Shown here one piece after another: positions 17,468 to 26,482 of a stretch of DNA of 64,000 nucleotides. How positions within the stretch are numbered: position 1 is the first letter of the stretch; every line of letters starts with the position of its first letter. The notes under the pieces were generated by a model. That model had not been told where the DNA came from. It searched no databases and saw only the letters and a program-made list of their open reading frames with translations. The position numbers were made by a program, and so were the translations under genes. Source of the stretch: Bradyrhizobium semiaridum (GTDB taxonomy: Bacteria; Pseudomonadota; Alphaproteobacteria; Rhizobiales; Xanthobacteraceae); assembly GCF_020329505.1 (NCBI RefSeq), contig NZ_JAGKJJ010000034.1, forward strand, positions 1 through 64,000, in the 5' to 3' direction.

Positions 17468-17842
17468 TCAGTCCTTGAGGTCGTAGCGGTAGGATTTCGA
17501 GACGATCTGCCAGCCGTCGGCGAGCTTCATCGCCACCAGATAATCGGTGAAATAGCGCGGCGGCAGCTGGCAGCGTACCTTGATGAAGGCGGTGTTGTCG
17601 TCGGAACGGTCGATGGTGACGATGAAGTCCTCGCGCGCCTTGCCTTCCGCCTTGCCCGACGGCCGCTTGCGCACCCAGGCGAGCCAGTCCGGCACGGTCA
17701 GGATCTTGAGTTCGCCTTTCTCCACCCAGCGCAGGTCGGCGGACGGATGGAACGCCGTGGCGAGCTTGTCGGCGTCGCCCTCGTAGAGGCCGTCAAAATA
17801 GGTCTGCACGACGCTTTCGACGCTGGATCGAGCTTGGCTCAT
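17468..17842 (-). CDS. NTF2-like (SnoaL/ketosteroid-isomerase fold) protein
   Basis: A 124-residue cone-shaped alpha+beta protein. SSVESVVQTYFDGLYEGDADKLATAFHPSADLR is the common NTF2-like start, followed by strands ending LADGWQIVSKSYRYDLKD. Length and layout match nuclear transport factor 2-like proteins often named 'lumazine-binding' or DUF4440/SnoaL_4. GGGAGGA precedes ATG 17842. It may be an enzyme or a binding protein; no catalytic residues can be named with confidence. Confidence 0.8.
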   Translation of the reverse strand: MSQARSSVESVVQTYFDGLYEGDADKLATAFHPSADLRWVEKGELKILTVPDWLAWVRKRPSGKAEGKAREDFIVTIDRSDDNTAFIKVRCQLPPRYFTDYLVAMKLADGWQIVSKSYRYDLKD

Positions 17843-18097
17843 TGGTGGGTCCTCCCGGCAGGAATTTGCTCTGCTAGGATTTAGCCACGAACCGATGGCT
17901 TGCGCCATGGCCGGCGCCAAAATTCCGCGTGAAGGTGACCCCACGCGAACCGCCGGTCGGCTTTCCAGACTAATGATGAAGACCGCCCGGCCGGCTGACG
18001 CGGATCGTGAGGCGGCTCACAAAGGCCGGCCGTTGTTTCTGGTAGTTCGGGCCCTGTGTTAGGAATTGCTGAACCACCACGTCCTGGATGCATCGAC

Positions 18098-19945
18098 ATG
18101 AATGGACCTGGACTCTTCAAATTGAATCGATTGCTGCTCGCCGTTGCGGCCTTCCTCCTGGTCTGCCAGCCCGCCTTCGCCGAGAAGCGCGTCGCGTTGG
18201 TGCTCGGGAACTCGGCCTATCGCAACACCGCGCCGCTGGCGAACCCGGTCAACGACGCCGGCGTGATCGCCGCGACCCTGAAGAATGCCGGTTTTGACCT
18301 CGTCGATTTCCGCCGCGACCTTCCGGCCGCCGACACCCGCCGGGCGCTGCGTGAATTTGCCGACCGCGCCCGCGATGCCGACATCGCCGTGGTCTACTAC
18401 GCCGGCCACGGCATCGAGGTCGACGGCGCCAACTATCTGATCCCGGTCGACGCGCGACTGGAGCGCGACACTGACGTGTTCGACGAAGCGCTGTCGCTCG
18501 ACCGCGTGCTGGTCGCGATCGAGCCGGTACGGAAGCTGCGGCTGGTGATCCTCGACGCCTGCCGCGACAATCCGTTCGCCAAGACGATGAAGCGGACCTT
18601 GGCGACGCGGGCGATCGGGCAGGGCCTTGCCAAGGTCGAGCCGACCTCACCGAACGTGCTGATCGCCTATTCGGCGAAGGCCGGGTCCACGGCCGCCGAT
18701 GGCGACGGCAAGAACAGCCCCTTCACCGCCGCGCTGTCGAAATACCTGCCGACACCCGGTCTCGATGTTCGCCGCGCCTTCGGCTATGTCCGCGACGACG
18801 TGCTGAAGACCACCAACAACCGGCAGGAGCCGTTCGTCTACGGCTCGCTCGGCGGCGAAGATGTCGCGCTGGTTCCGGCGCCCGCCAGGCCGGTTGCCGC
18901 CGCCGCGCCGCCGCCCACGCCGCAGTCGGAGGCGCGCCGCGACTACGAGCTGGCGCTGCAGATCGGCAACAAGAGCGCGATGAACGCCTTCCTCGCGCAA
19001 TATCCGGACGGCTACTACGCCAACCTCGCCAAGTTGCAGCTCGAGAAGTTCGCGGCTGAGGACGCCCGCGTTGCCGCCACCGAGAAAGCGCGGCAGACCG
19101 AACAGGAGCGGGCGCGGCTGGCCGCCGAGGGCGCGCAGAAGGCGCAGCAGGCCAAGGCCGAGGCGGATGCCAGGGCCGCCGAACAGGCGCGGCTCGCGGC
19201 GGAGCAGGCCAAGCAGATCGCCCAGGAGCAGGCGGCTGCCGCCGAGCAGAAGCGGCAGGCGGCCGAGGCTGCGGTCCCCGCGGACAAGCCTGCCGCCGAT
19301 CAGGCCGCGGTGACCGCGCCGACAGCTGCGGAGAGGCCGACCAACGTGGCGGCGCTGACCACCGGCTCGCCGCAGGTCGATCTCGTCAAATCGGTGCAGA
19401 CCGAACTGCGCCGGGTCGGCTGCCTGATCGGTGCGGTCGACGGCGAGTGGAACGCCGCCTCGCAGCGTTCGCTGACCCAGTTCAACCGCTATGCCGGCAC
19501 CAGGCTCGACGCCAGGAACGCGAGTCTCGAGACGCTCGATGCCGTCAAGCTGAAGCCGTCCCGGGTCTGCCCGCTGGTCTGCGAGCACGGCTACCGCGCC
19601 GACGGCGACCATTGCAGCAAGATCGTCTGTGCCGCGGGCTCGTTCCTCAACGACGACAATGAATGCCAGAAGCGGCGCGAGCGGAAGCCGGTCGCCAGGC
19701 GCGATGCCGACGAGGACCGCCCGTCGCGGCGTGAGCGCGAACGCGCCTATCGTCAGCAGCGCGAGCCGTTGGCGCCGTCAGCGGCAGCTCCGCGCCCGCA
19801 GCCGCGTGCGCGCGCCGAAAGCGGCAGCGGCCAGATCATGTGCGACGCCTATACCTGCCGTCCGGTCCGGCGCGGCTGCCACCTCGAATATCGCGGCGGC
19901 GGCGGCCCCGGTCTCGGCGTCGGCAACGTCGAGGTCTGCAACTAG
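18098..19945 (+). CDS. Secreted caspase-like (peptidase C14, metacaspase) protein with C-terminal extension
   Basis: A 615-residue exported protein. A signal peptide (RLLLAVAAFLLVCQPAFA) is followed by a caspase p20 domain from RVALVLGNSAY. The catalytic dyad is visible as His104 in VYYAGHGIEV and Cys155 in LVILDACRDNPF. A hinge (about 270-310) leads to an Ala/Gln/Glu-rich coiled coil (about 320-410), then a peptidoglycan-binding-like segment VQTELRRVGCLIGAVDGEWN (about 440-490). A cysteine-rich tail follows (CPLVCEHGYRADGDHC, IMCDAYTCRPVRRGC). It resembles proteins annotated as 'caspase family' in rhizobia. Metacaspases cut after Arg or Lys; the target is unknown. The export signal suggests a periplasmic or envelope role. 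Confidence 0.85.
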   Translation: MNGPGLFKLNRLLLAVAAFLLVCQPAFAEKRVALVLGNSAYRNTAPLANPVNDAGVIAATLKNAGFDLVDFRRDLPAADTRRALREFADRARDADIAVVYYAGHGIEVDGANYLIPVDARLERDTDVFDEALSLDRVLVAIEPVRKLRLVILDACRDNPFAKTMKRTLATRAIGQGLAKVEPTSPNVLIAYSAKAGSTAADGDGKNSPFTAALSKYLPTPGLDVRRAFGYVRDDVLKTTNNRQEPFVYGSLGGEDVALVPAPARPVAAAAPPPTPQSEARRDYELALQIGNKSAMNAFLAQYPDGYYANLAKLQLEKFAAEDARVAATEKARQTEQERARLAAEGAQKAQQAKAEADARAAEQARLAAEQAKQIAQEQAAAAEQKRQAAEAAVPADKPAADQAAVTAPTAAERPTNVAALTTGSPQVDLVKSVQTELRRVGCLIGAVDGEWNAASQRSLTQFNRYAGTRLDARNASLETLDAVKLKPSRVCPLVCEHGYRADGDHCSKIVCAAGSFLNDDNECQKRRERKPVARRDADEDRPSRRERERAYRQQREPLAPSAAAPRPQPRARAESGSGQIMCDAYTCRPVRRGCHLEYRGGGGPGLGVGNVEVCN

Positions 19946-19993
19946 CCCGCTACTGCCCGGAGATGGGGGAATAGCGCGCGCCACGATGCCAGT

Positions 19994-20106
19994 CCCGTCA
20001 TCCTATGAGGTGCGAACCTCTTCGGCGAGCCTCGAGGGATGCACGGCCCGACGGTTGGTCGATTCATCCTTCGGGGCTCGCAAGGGCTCGCGCCTCAGGA
20101 TGACGG
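19994..20106. repeat. Paired inverted repeat, family D copy 2
   Basis: CCCGTCATCCTATGAGGTGC with GAACC at the left is mirrored by CGCGCCTCAGGATGACGG at the right, with inner GAGGGATG and CATCCTTCGGGGCTC arms. It is part of a 520-base gene-free stretch (19946-20468) made almost wholly of three repeat families. Confidence 0.78.
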
Positions 20107-20138
20107 TATGAGAATTGTAGCGAGCGGCCTGCCCACAT

Positions 20139-20262
20139 CGTCGTCCTGGCGAAAGCCAGGACCCATAACCACCGAATTCGATTGAGAGTGGGATAGCGGC
20201 TCCAGCGTCGCACAACAACAAGCGATTGGGGTAATGGGTCCTGGCTTTCGCCAGGACGACGC
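20139..20262. repeat. Paired inverted repeat, family B copy 3
   Basis: TCGTCGTCCTGGCGAAAGCC with AGGACCCATAACC at left is mirrored by GGGTCCTGGCTTTCG and CCAGGACGACG at right. Confidence 0.85.
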
Positions 20263-20292
20263 TGAATACATTCACATTCTCCCAACTCGTTC

Positions 20293-20338
20293 GGTGTCAT
20301 CGCCCGGCCTGTGCGCAATTGCGCACAGCGGTGCGTGG
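20293..20338. repeat. Palindromic repeat, family F copy 2
   Basis: The same 16-base palindrome as copy 1, GTGCGCAATTGCGCAC, lies at 20311-20326 after TGTCATCGCCCGGCCT. The right arm is shorter than in copy 1. Confidence 0.75.
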
Positions 20339-20468
20339 GACAAAGCTTCACACCCTCTCAGGATGACGGGTTCGACATGGTCTACATAGGGCGGCCGCAC
20401 CGCGCGCGTCGCGAGTTGATCGGTTGCCGCCGAGGAATGCGCAGCCTTGCCGGAGCGGCGTGCGGAAG

Positions 20469-21149
20469 CTAGATCGCGCTTGCGGCGATGTTCACCATCA
20501 GCGCCAGCAGCGCGGTGTTGAACACGAACGAGATGATGCCGTGCACGGTCGCGGTGCGGCGGATGATCTTGTCGGTGATGCCGACGTCGGAGACCTGCGC
20601 TGTCATCCCGATCACGAACGAGAAGTAGACGAAGTCCCAATAGTCGGCGTCGACATGCGCCTCCCCGCTCGGGAATTGCAGCCCGCCGGGCTGCTTGCCG
20701 CGATAGAATTCATGCGCGTAATGCAGCGCGAACGCGGTGTGGACCAGCCCCCATGACAGCGTCAGCGTGACGACCGCAAGCGCAATGCCGGCCGGACTGT
20801 TCTTGGATGCCCCGAGCTCGAACACGATGGCGGCGAGGCTCGCCAGCGCGCCGAATGCGGTCAGCAGCAGGATGAAGAAGCGGCCGTCGTCCTGCATCGC
20901 AGCGCTGCGCTTGATGTAGGCGATGCCACAGCGCAGCATCATCACATAGGCGAGCAGCAGATACAGCGCCGCGAAGCCGTCCCAGCCGATCAGAAGCCGC
21001 GTCACCAGGCGCGGCGACTCCGGCAGCAACAGGCACAGCACGATCCCGAAGGCGAGCGCTGCGAAGGTGCGCGGCCGGCCCACGACCACGCGGGCCGGCA
21101 TCGGCAGCTTGCGGAAACGAACAAGGTGGTCGTCGAGCTCCTTGCTCAT
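20469..21149 (-). CDS. DUF1345 family membrane protein
   Basis: A 226-residue inner-membrane protein with about five hydrophobic helices. Family features include FPSGEAHVDADYWDFVYFSFVIGMTAQVSDV and the closing helix IISFVFNTALLALMVNI. Its function is not known in this family. ATG 21149 is preceded by GGGGAATG. It lies 16 bases after the ispA stop in the same direction, so the two are probably co-transcribed, with no obvious functional tie. Confidence 0.85.
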   Translation of the reverse strand: MSKELDDHLVRFRKLPMPARVVVGRPRTFAALAFGIVLCLLLPESPRLVTRLLIGWDGFAALYLLLAYVMMLRCGIAYIKRSAAMQDDGRFFILLLTAFGALASLAAIVFELGASKNSPAGIALAVVTLTLSWGLVHTAFALHYAHEFYRGKQPGGLQFPSGEAHVDADYWDFVYFSFVIGMTAQVSDVGITDKIIRRTATVHGIISFVFNTALLALMVNIAASAI

Positions 21150-21165
21150 TCCCCGGTCGCTTTCG

Positions 21166-22086
21166 CTAGTTCTTCCGCTCCGCCACGAAGCGGGCGGCGG
21201 CGCGCAGCACGTCGCCCCGCGCGCCGAACACCGACAGCGCGGCGTCGGCACGCGCCAAAAGATCGCGCACGCGCTGCTTGGCGCCGTCGATGCCGAGCTG
21301 GGTGACGAAGGTGGTCTTGCCGAGCGCAGCGTCGGCGCCGGCCGGCTTGCCGAGCGCGGCGGCATCGCCCTCGACGTCGAGCAGGTCGTCGGCGATCTGG
21401 AAGGCCTCGCCGAGCGCTTTGCCGTAGTCGTCGAGCGCCTGGTACTCCTGCTGCGAGGACTGGCCGAGGATCGCGCCGGCGATGCAGCCGAAGCGCAGCA
21501 GCGCGCCGGTCTTCATCTGTTGCAGGCGGGCGACGTCGACCGGCTCGCGGTCGCCGAAGCGGCCTTCGCCGGCGAGGTCGAGGATCTGGCCGCCGGCCAT
21601 GCCGCCGATGCCGGAGGCGCGCGCCAGCGCGCGGGTCAACAGCAGGCGGACATTGGCGTCCTTGTGGATCGCGTCGCGGGTGATGATGTCGAAGGCAATC
21701 GTCAAGAGCGCATCGCCAGCGAGGATCGCGGTGGCGTCGTCATAGGCCTTGTGCAGGGTGGGACGGCCACGGCGCAGGTCGGAATTGTCCATCGCCGGCA
21801 GATCGTCGTGGATCAGCGAATAGCAGTGGATGCACTCCAGCGCGGCGCCGGCCAGCAGCGCGGCCTCGCTCGGCACGCCGAACACCGCCGCGCTCTCGAC
21901 CACCAGAAACGGCCGCAGCCGCTTGCCGCCGCCGAGGCTGGAATACCGCATCGCCTCGATCAGCCGCTTCGGGCGGACGATCTCGTCGGTTTCGGTCGTA
22001 TCCGACAACAGTCTGGCGAGCAGGGCTTCGGTGTCCTCCGCGGTCTGGTCCAGCCGCTTGGCAAACTCTGCAGTACCGGTCGTCAT
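21166..22086 (-). CDS. ispA: Farnesyl diphosphate synthase (short-chain polyprenyl synthetase)
   Basis: A 306-residue trans-prenyltransferase that condenses DMAPP/GPP with IPP. The first aspartate-rich motif is LIHDDLPAMDNSDLRRGRPT, DDxxxxD type, and the second is FQIADDLLDVEGD. GGGKRLRPFLV is the IPP-binding start. Aromatic or bulky residues before the first motif (CIHCYSLIHDD) suggest a C15 product; this is inference, and geranylgeranyl synthesis cannot be ruled out. The product feeds ubiquinone (compare ubiG at 47.6 kb), undecaprenyl and hopanoid paths. Confidence 0.9.
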   Translation of the reverse strand: MTTGTAEFAKRLDQTAEDTEALLARLLSDTTETDEIVRPKRLIEAMRYSSLGGGKRLRPFLVVESAAVFGVPSEAALLAGAALECIHCYSLIHDDLPAMDNSDLRRGRPTLHKAYDDATAILAGDALLTIAFDIITRDAIHKDANVRLLLTRALARASGIGGMAGGQILDLAGEGRFGDREPVDVARLQQMKTGALLRFGCIAGAILGQSSQQEYQALDDYGKALGEAFQIADDLLDVEGDAAALGKPAGADAALGKTTFVTQLGIDGAKQRVRDLLARADAALSVFGARGDVLRAAARFVAERKN

Positions 22087-22270
22087 TAAGAATTGCTCCA
22101 GATCGATTTCGGCCGGACAATCGTTGATGGCACCGGCTTCGTCAATTCCAGCCTGCGACGGATTGCGCCTTAAAAGTGCTGGAAAAACCGCGAATTATCG
22201 GCAGACGTCAGGTGGTGCCGGTCTTATCGTCACCGGTGCGCGGGCCGCATCCCAGCCGGAAACCGTCGTT

Positions 22271-22942
22271 TTGCGCATCATCCGAATTTTATTGCTGATT
22301 TTGCTGGTCCTGCTGTTGCTGCCGTACCTGGTGACGCCGTTCTACCGGACCGGCCACCCGGTCTCGGCCCTGATGGCGTGGCGGACCCTGACGGGGGCGC
22401 CGGTGACCCGGCACTGGATCGATTTCGGCGCCATGTCGCCCTATCTGGCGCGGTCCGTGGTCGGCTCGGAGGATGCCCATTTCTGCAAGCACAAGGGCGT
22501 CGACTGGGGGGCGTTGCGCGAGGTACTGGACGACGCCGAGGACGGCGAGGTGGCGCGGGGCGGCTCGACCATCACCCAGCAGGTCGCGAAGAACCTGTTC
22601 CTCTGGAACGGCCGCAGCGTGATCCGCAAGGCGCTCGAATTGCCGCTCGCGCTCTGGATCGATCTGGTGCTGCCGAAGCAGCGCGTGCTGGAAATTTACC
22701 TCAACATCGCCGAAATGGGCCCGTCGGGGCAGTTCGGCGCCGAGGCGGGCGCCCAATATGCCTTCGGCCGGTCCGCCGCGGACCTGTCGCCGCGGGAAGC
22801 GGCGCTGCTGGCGGCGATCCTGCCCAATCCGGTCAAGCGCAGCGCCCGCAAGCCCGGTCCCGGGGTGCGGCGGCTGTCCGGAACCTACATGGCCCGCGCC
22901 AACGCGGTGGCGCGCTGCTGGCGCGAAAATCGCGGCGATTAG
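22271..22942 (+). CDS. mtgA: Monofunctional peptidoglycan glycosyltransferase
   Basis: A 223-residue GT51 enzyme that polymerises lipid II glycan chains at the outer face of the inner membrane. An N-terminal anchor (RIIRILLLILLVLLLLPYL) is followed by the catalytic glutamate motif VVGSEDAHFCKHKGVDW and the motifs RGGSTITQQVAKNLFLW and YLNIAEMGP. There is no transpeptidase domain, as expected for MtgA. I chose TTG 22271, directly before the membrane helix; in-frame readings further upstream are antisense to ispA, and no ATG or GTG lies near. The start codon is thus somewhat uncertain. Confidence 0.9.
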   Translation: MRIIRILLLILLVLLLLPYLVTPFYRTGHPVSALMAWRTLTGAPVTRHWIDFGAMSPYLARSVVGSEDAHFCKHKGVDWGALREVLDDAEDGEVARGGSTITQQVAKNLFLWNGRSVIRKALELPLALWIDLVLPKQRVLEIYLNIAEMGPSGQFGAEAGAQYAFGRSAADLSPREAALLAAILPNPVKRSARKPGPGVRRLSGTYMARANAVARCWRENRGD

Positions 22943-23102
22943 GCCAATTTTCGGGCGATTTTTGCAGCTTCCGGCCCTAGCATTGCGCCGCCCCTTCCTC
23001 TATAAGCGCGGCCTTACCGGCATTGCAGCTTGCGCTCCGTACGCGCTGAGCCGCGTCCGTATTTCGGACGATGCCTCCGCAACACCCCTAGAGGACACCG
23101 TT

Positions 23103-23285
23103 ATGGCCGTTCCCAGAAGAAAAACCTCGCCGTCGCGCCGTGGCATGCGCCGTTCGGCAGATGCGCTCAAGACCCCGACCTATGTCGAGGACAAGGACTC
23201 CGGCGAACTGCGCCGTCCGCACCACCTCGACCTGAAGACCGGCATGTACAAGGGCCGCCAGGTCCTGAAGAAGAAAGAGTCCTGA
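23103..23285 (+). CDS. rpmF: 50S ribosomal protein L32
   Basis: A 60-residue basic ribosomal protein. It starts MAVPRRKTSPSRRGMRRSAD, the near-universal L32 opening, and ends with the conserved LDLKTGMYKGRQVLKKKES. It lacks the zinc cysteines seen in some L32 proteins, as usual in this group. AGAGGACACCGTT precedes ATG 23103, and TATAAG near 23000 could be a -10 box. It stands alone, whereas in many bacteria it pairs with plsX/fabH. Confidence 0.97.
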   Translation: MAVPRRKTSPSRRGMRRSADALKTPTYVEDKDSGELRRPHHLDLKTGMYKGRQVLKKKES

Positions 23286-23421
23286 TCCGCCGTTCTGGCC
23301 GTCGCACCGCGGCTTGCGGTGCCTGATTTCGGCCAACGAATGCGGTCAATACGGGCGTAGCAGCGGCGGGGCCAGTGCCTCGCCGCACTTGCTTGGTCCT
23401 CCTGTTGAAGGCGCAAGCCCG

Positions 23422-24039
23422 ATGGTCGGTTTTCCGCTGCTGCTGATCCCGCTCGCGGTCTACAACATCATCGTCTTCCTGATGCCCGGCGTGTCCTTCA
23501 CGGATCCGCTGTTCAGGCTGACCTTGATGTCGGGCGAGGTGTGGCAAATCACGCTGAGCGACATGCTGCTCGCCGCCGGCGTGCTGCTGCTTCTGCTCGA
23601 AGTGATCAAGGGCGCGCGTCCCGGCGCGAAATATCTCACCGACCATCTGCTGTCGCTGATCGTGTTCGGCGCGGCGGCGGCCGAATTCGTGCTCTGGCCG
23701 AAATTCGGCAACTCGACGTTCTGCCTGCTGACGCTGCTCGCACTGGTCGACTTCATCTCCGGAATTGCATTGCGCACGCGCCGCCGCCGGGTGGCTGCGC
23801 CGACCGGTCACGGCCAGTTCGAGCCCGTGCCGGCCGACGCGCCGCCGCCGACGCCGGCCGTTGCACCGGCACCGATCGCGCAGCCGTCGCCGGCACCCGC
23901 CCCGCCTCCGGCCGCACCAGCCGCGGCGGCGGAAGCTGTGCCGCATGAGGAGCCGACGCCGAAGCCCGGGCAGCCGACGATCGCGTCGCCCGACCTCCAG
24001 CCGGGCAACCAGTCGCCGCCGGACGCGCCGCAGCGCTGA
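23422..24039 (+). CDS. Membrane protein of unknown function with Pro/Ala-rich tail
   Basis: A 205-residue protein. The first half has four hydrophobic helices (VGFPLLLIPLAVYNIIVFL, then MLLAAGVLLLLLEV, LLSLIVFGAAAAEFVLW, FCLLTLLALVDFISGIAL). The second half (from about residue 135) is a low-complexity Pro/Ala-rich cytoplasmic or periplasmic tail. GAAGG lies 13 bases before ATG 23422. The family is conserved in this bacterial group as far as I recall, but no function is known. It is 136 bases downstream of rpmF in the same direction. Confidence 0.7.
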   Translation: MVGFPLLLIPLAVYNIIVFLMPGVSFTDPLFRLTLMSGEVWQITLSDMLLAAGVLLLLLEVIKGARPGAKYLTDHLLSLIVFGAAAAEFVLWPKFGNSTFCLLTLLALVDFISGIALRTRRRRVAAPTGHGQFEPVPADAPPPTPAVAPAPIAQPSPAPAPPPAAPAAAAEAVPHEEPTPKPGQPTIASPDLQPGNQSPPDAPQR

Positions 24040-24110
24040 CCTCTCTGTTAGCTATCTCTGTCTAGAGCGGATGAAGTTTAGGTTGAAATAGGGCTCGCCG
24101 CAGTCCCGTT

Positions 24111-24232
24111 CACCTCTCCCCGCCGGGGAGAGGTCGGCGCGTAGCGCCGGGTGAGGGCTCTTGCTCTCTCGATAGACCGTAACCCCTCACCCGATTTGCT
24201 GCGCAAATCGACCCCTCCCAAGGGAGAGGTGG
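24111..24232. repeat. Paired inverted repeat, family C copy 3
   Basis: CACCTCTCCCCGCCGGGGAG with AGGTCGGCGCGTAGCGCCGG and GTGAGGG at left is mirrored by CCCCTCACCCGATTTGCTGC and CCAAGGGAGAGGTGG at right; ATTTGCTGCGCAAAT adds a small hairpin. It separates two convergent genes. Confidence 0.85.
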
Positions 24233-24282
24233 ACCAAAACCCGCGGTCAAAACCGATCTAGCCTAACTGCATCGCGCTTAAT

Positions 24283-24567
24283 CTAGACGATCTGCCGGGT
24301 GCGCCGCGCCACGCTGCGCCGTTCGCTGACATGCGGGCCGTAGGCGGTCTGCGCATCGGCCGGCGATCCGCGCCGCAGCCCGCGCGTCTGCGGCTCGCGC
24401 GCGGCGGTCGCGATCAGCTGGGCGAGGAAGGACGGATCGGCGTGGGGCAGCGCGATCTTGGGCGCCCAATGGGTCGTCGCAGTCAGCGGGACCAGGGCCG
24501 TACCGGTCGCACCGGGATCGCCCGTCACCTCGTCGTCGAGGATTTCCCACTGATCGGCATCGAACAT
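24283..24567 (-). CDS. Small protein of unknown function
   Basis: A 94-residue soluble protein starting MFDADQWEILDDEVTGDPGA and ending in a basic stretch SERRSVARRTRQIV. No motif is recognised. GAGG precedes ATG 24567 by about 12 bases. An unusually good AAGGAGGT site lies further upstream (about 24623-24630) with no in-frame start nearby, so the true start may be longer. Codon use looks like that of its neighbours. It is divergent from the GGDEF-EAL gene. Confidence 0.5.
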   Translation of the reverse strand: MFDADQWEILDDEVTGDPGATGTALVPLTATTHWAPKIALPHADPSFLAQLIATAAREPQTRGLRRGSPADAQTAYGPHVSERRSVARRTRQIV

Positions 24568-24765
24568 TGCGAACAAGACCTCGGTTGAACCGTTATGTTT
24601 TGGGACGTTGCGTCCTTCGCCACCTCCTTGTGGCAAGGCTCATGCCCGCGGCGCCCGATCCGTTCCCGGGCAGCGTCAATTGTGGTTTCCAGATTATTTA
24701 TCAAACTCACATAGCGTCCGATTCGCCGGAACTCCTATCTTGAGGACATACAGAATCACCGCCTG

Positions 24766-26481
24766 ATGTCCCGAATTGAGGCAAGCTTGATGCCCACTGT
24801 CCCGCCAGCTGCCAGCATCCTCGCCGCGCTCGGTCAGGCGACCTTCGCCTGGGATTTGGCGACCGACGCGATCGCCTGGAGCGACAATGTGGCGGCGGTT
24901 TTCCCCGACATTCCCGAACCGGCGCTGGCGTCGGGTGCGGCGCTCGCGGCCTTGATCGAGCCGCAGCGTTCGGTCCGCACGGATGCGCTCGGCCAGGGCG
25001 CGCCGGCACGCAGCGGCGAGGGCGTTTGCTACCGGATCGAATACGGCGTGCGCGCCGTCACCTCGGCGCCCGTGATCTGGATCGAGGAGACCGGCTGCTG
25101 GTTCGCCGGCCCCGACGGCCGCCCGGCGCGCGCGGAGGGCATCATCCGCGTCAACAATGAGCGCCACGCCCGCGACGAGCAGCTTGTGAAACTGTCGCGG
25201 CACGATCCGCTGACCAACGAGCTGAACCGCACCCATCTGATCGCCTCGCTCGCCGAGACGATCGAGGAATGCGCGCGCTTCCGCACCGCCTGCGCGTTCA
25301 TGCTGATCGGCATCGATCATCTGGCGCGGGTCAACGATGCCTTCGGCTTCGATGTGGCGGACGCCGTGATCGCCGAGATCGCCAGGCGAATCCGCGCCCG
25401 GCTGCGCAGCGGCGACATGCTCGGCCGCTTCTCCGGCAACAAGTTCGGCCTGATCCTGCGCAACTGCACCGTCGACGACACCAATGTCGCGGCCGAGCGC
25501 TTCCTCGCCGCGGTGCGCGACGAGGTGGTGCCGACTAAATCCGGCCCGGTGTCGGTGACGGCCTCGATCGGCGCCGTCACCATCCCGCGGCACGCGCGGA
25601 CGGCGGAGGAGGCGGTCAACCGCGCCCAGGAAACGCTTGATGCCGCCAAGAGCCGGCGTGCCGGATCGTTCGCGCTGTGGAAGCCGAATGTCGAGCGCGA
25701 CGCGCAGCGCCGCGTCAACATCCGCGTCACCGACGAGATCGTCACCGCGCTGAACGAGCGGCGGATCGTGATCGGCTTCGAGCCCGTGGTTGATGCGCAT
25801 GCACGGCAGCCGGCGTTCTACGAGTGCCTGGTCCGCATGGAGCAGGACGACGGCCGCGCGCTGCTCGCCCCCGATATCGTGCCGGTCGCCGAGCGGCTCG
25901 GCCTGATCCGGCTGGTCGATCACCGTGTGCTCGAGCTTGCCGTCGCCGAGCTCGCGGCCGCGCCCGGCGTGCAGCTCAGCCTCAACATCTCGCCTGATAC
26001 CACGATGGATCCCGACTGGTGGACCACGATCGAGTCGCTGATGCACGCGCATCCCGGCGTCGGCGAGCGGCTGATCGTCGAGATCACCGAGACGGTCGCG
26101 ATCCAGGACATCGACGATGTCCGCGGCTTCGTCACCCGGCTGAAGAATTTCGGCAGCCGGATCGCGATCGACGATTTCGGCGCCGGCTACACCTCGTTCC
26201 GCAATCTACGCAAGCTCGGCGTCGATATCGTCAAGATCGACGGCGCCTTCGTGCAGAACATCGTGCGCTCCTCCGACGACCGCGCCTTCGTGCAGACGCT
26301 GATCGATCTCGCGCGGCGGCTCGAGATCAAGACGGTCGCCGAATGGGTGCAGGACGAAGAGGCCGCAATGATGCTGCGCGACTGGGGCTGCGACTTCATC
26401 CAGGGCCGCCTGATCGGCCTTGCCTCGCCGGACCGGCCGTGGAACGCGGCGGCCGAGAAGGCCGTGCCTGCCGCGGGATAG
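24766..26481 (+). CDS. GGDEF-EAL protein with degenerate GGDEF; probable c-di-GMP phosphodiesterase
   Basis: 571 residues: a PAS-like N-terminus (about 15-130), a GGDEF domain (140-300) and an EAL domain (320-560). The cyclase motif at 223-227 reads SGNKF instead of GGDEF, so cyclase activity is unlikely. The EAL domain keeps its catalytic set: E353 in YECL (ECL for EAL), N407 in LSLNIS, E442 in VEITE, DDFGAGYTSF at 469-478, K490 in IVKIDG and E526 in TVAEWV. It should therefore lower cyclic-di-GMP, with the GGDEF and PAS parts as sensors. ATG 24790 (after TTGAGG) is a possible shorter start. There is no membrane helix, so it is cytosolic. Confidence 0.9.
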   Translation: MSRIEASLMPTVPPAASILAALGQATFAWDLATDAIAWSDNVAAVFPDIPEPALASGAALAALIEPQRSVRTDALGQGAPARSGEGVCYRIEYGVRAVTSAPVIWIEETGCWFAGPDGRPARAEGIIRVNNERHARDEQLVKLSRHDPLTNELNRTHLIASLAETIEECARFRTACAFMLIGIDHLARVNDAFGFDVADAVIAEIARRIRARLRSGDMLGRFSGNKFGLILRNCTVDDTNVAAERFLAAVRDEVVPTKSGPVSVTASIGAVTIPRHARTAEEAVNRAQETLDAAKSRRAGSFALWKPNVERDAQRRVNIRVTDEIVTALNERRIVIGFEPVVDAHARQPAFYECLVRMEQDDGRALLAPDIVPVAERLGLIRLVDHRVLELAVAELAAAPGVQLSLNISPDTTMDPDWWTTIESLMHAHPGVGERLIVEITETVAIQDIDDVRGFVTRLKNFGSRIAIDDFGAGYTSFRNLRKLGVDIVKIDGAFVQNIVRSSDDRAFVQTLIDLARRLEIKTVAEWVQDEEAAMMLRDWGCDFIQGRLIGLASPDRPWNAAAEKAVPAAG

Positions 26482-26482
26482 C

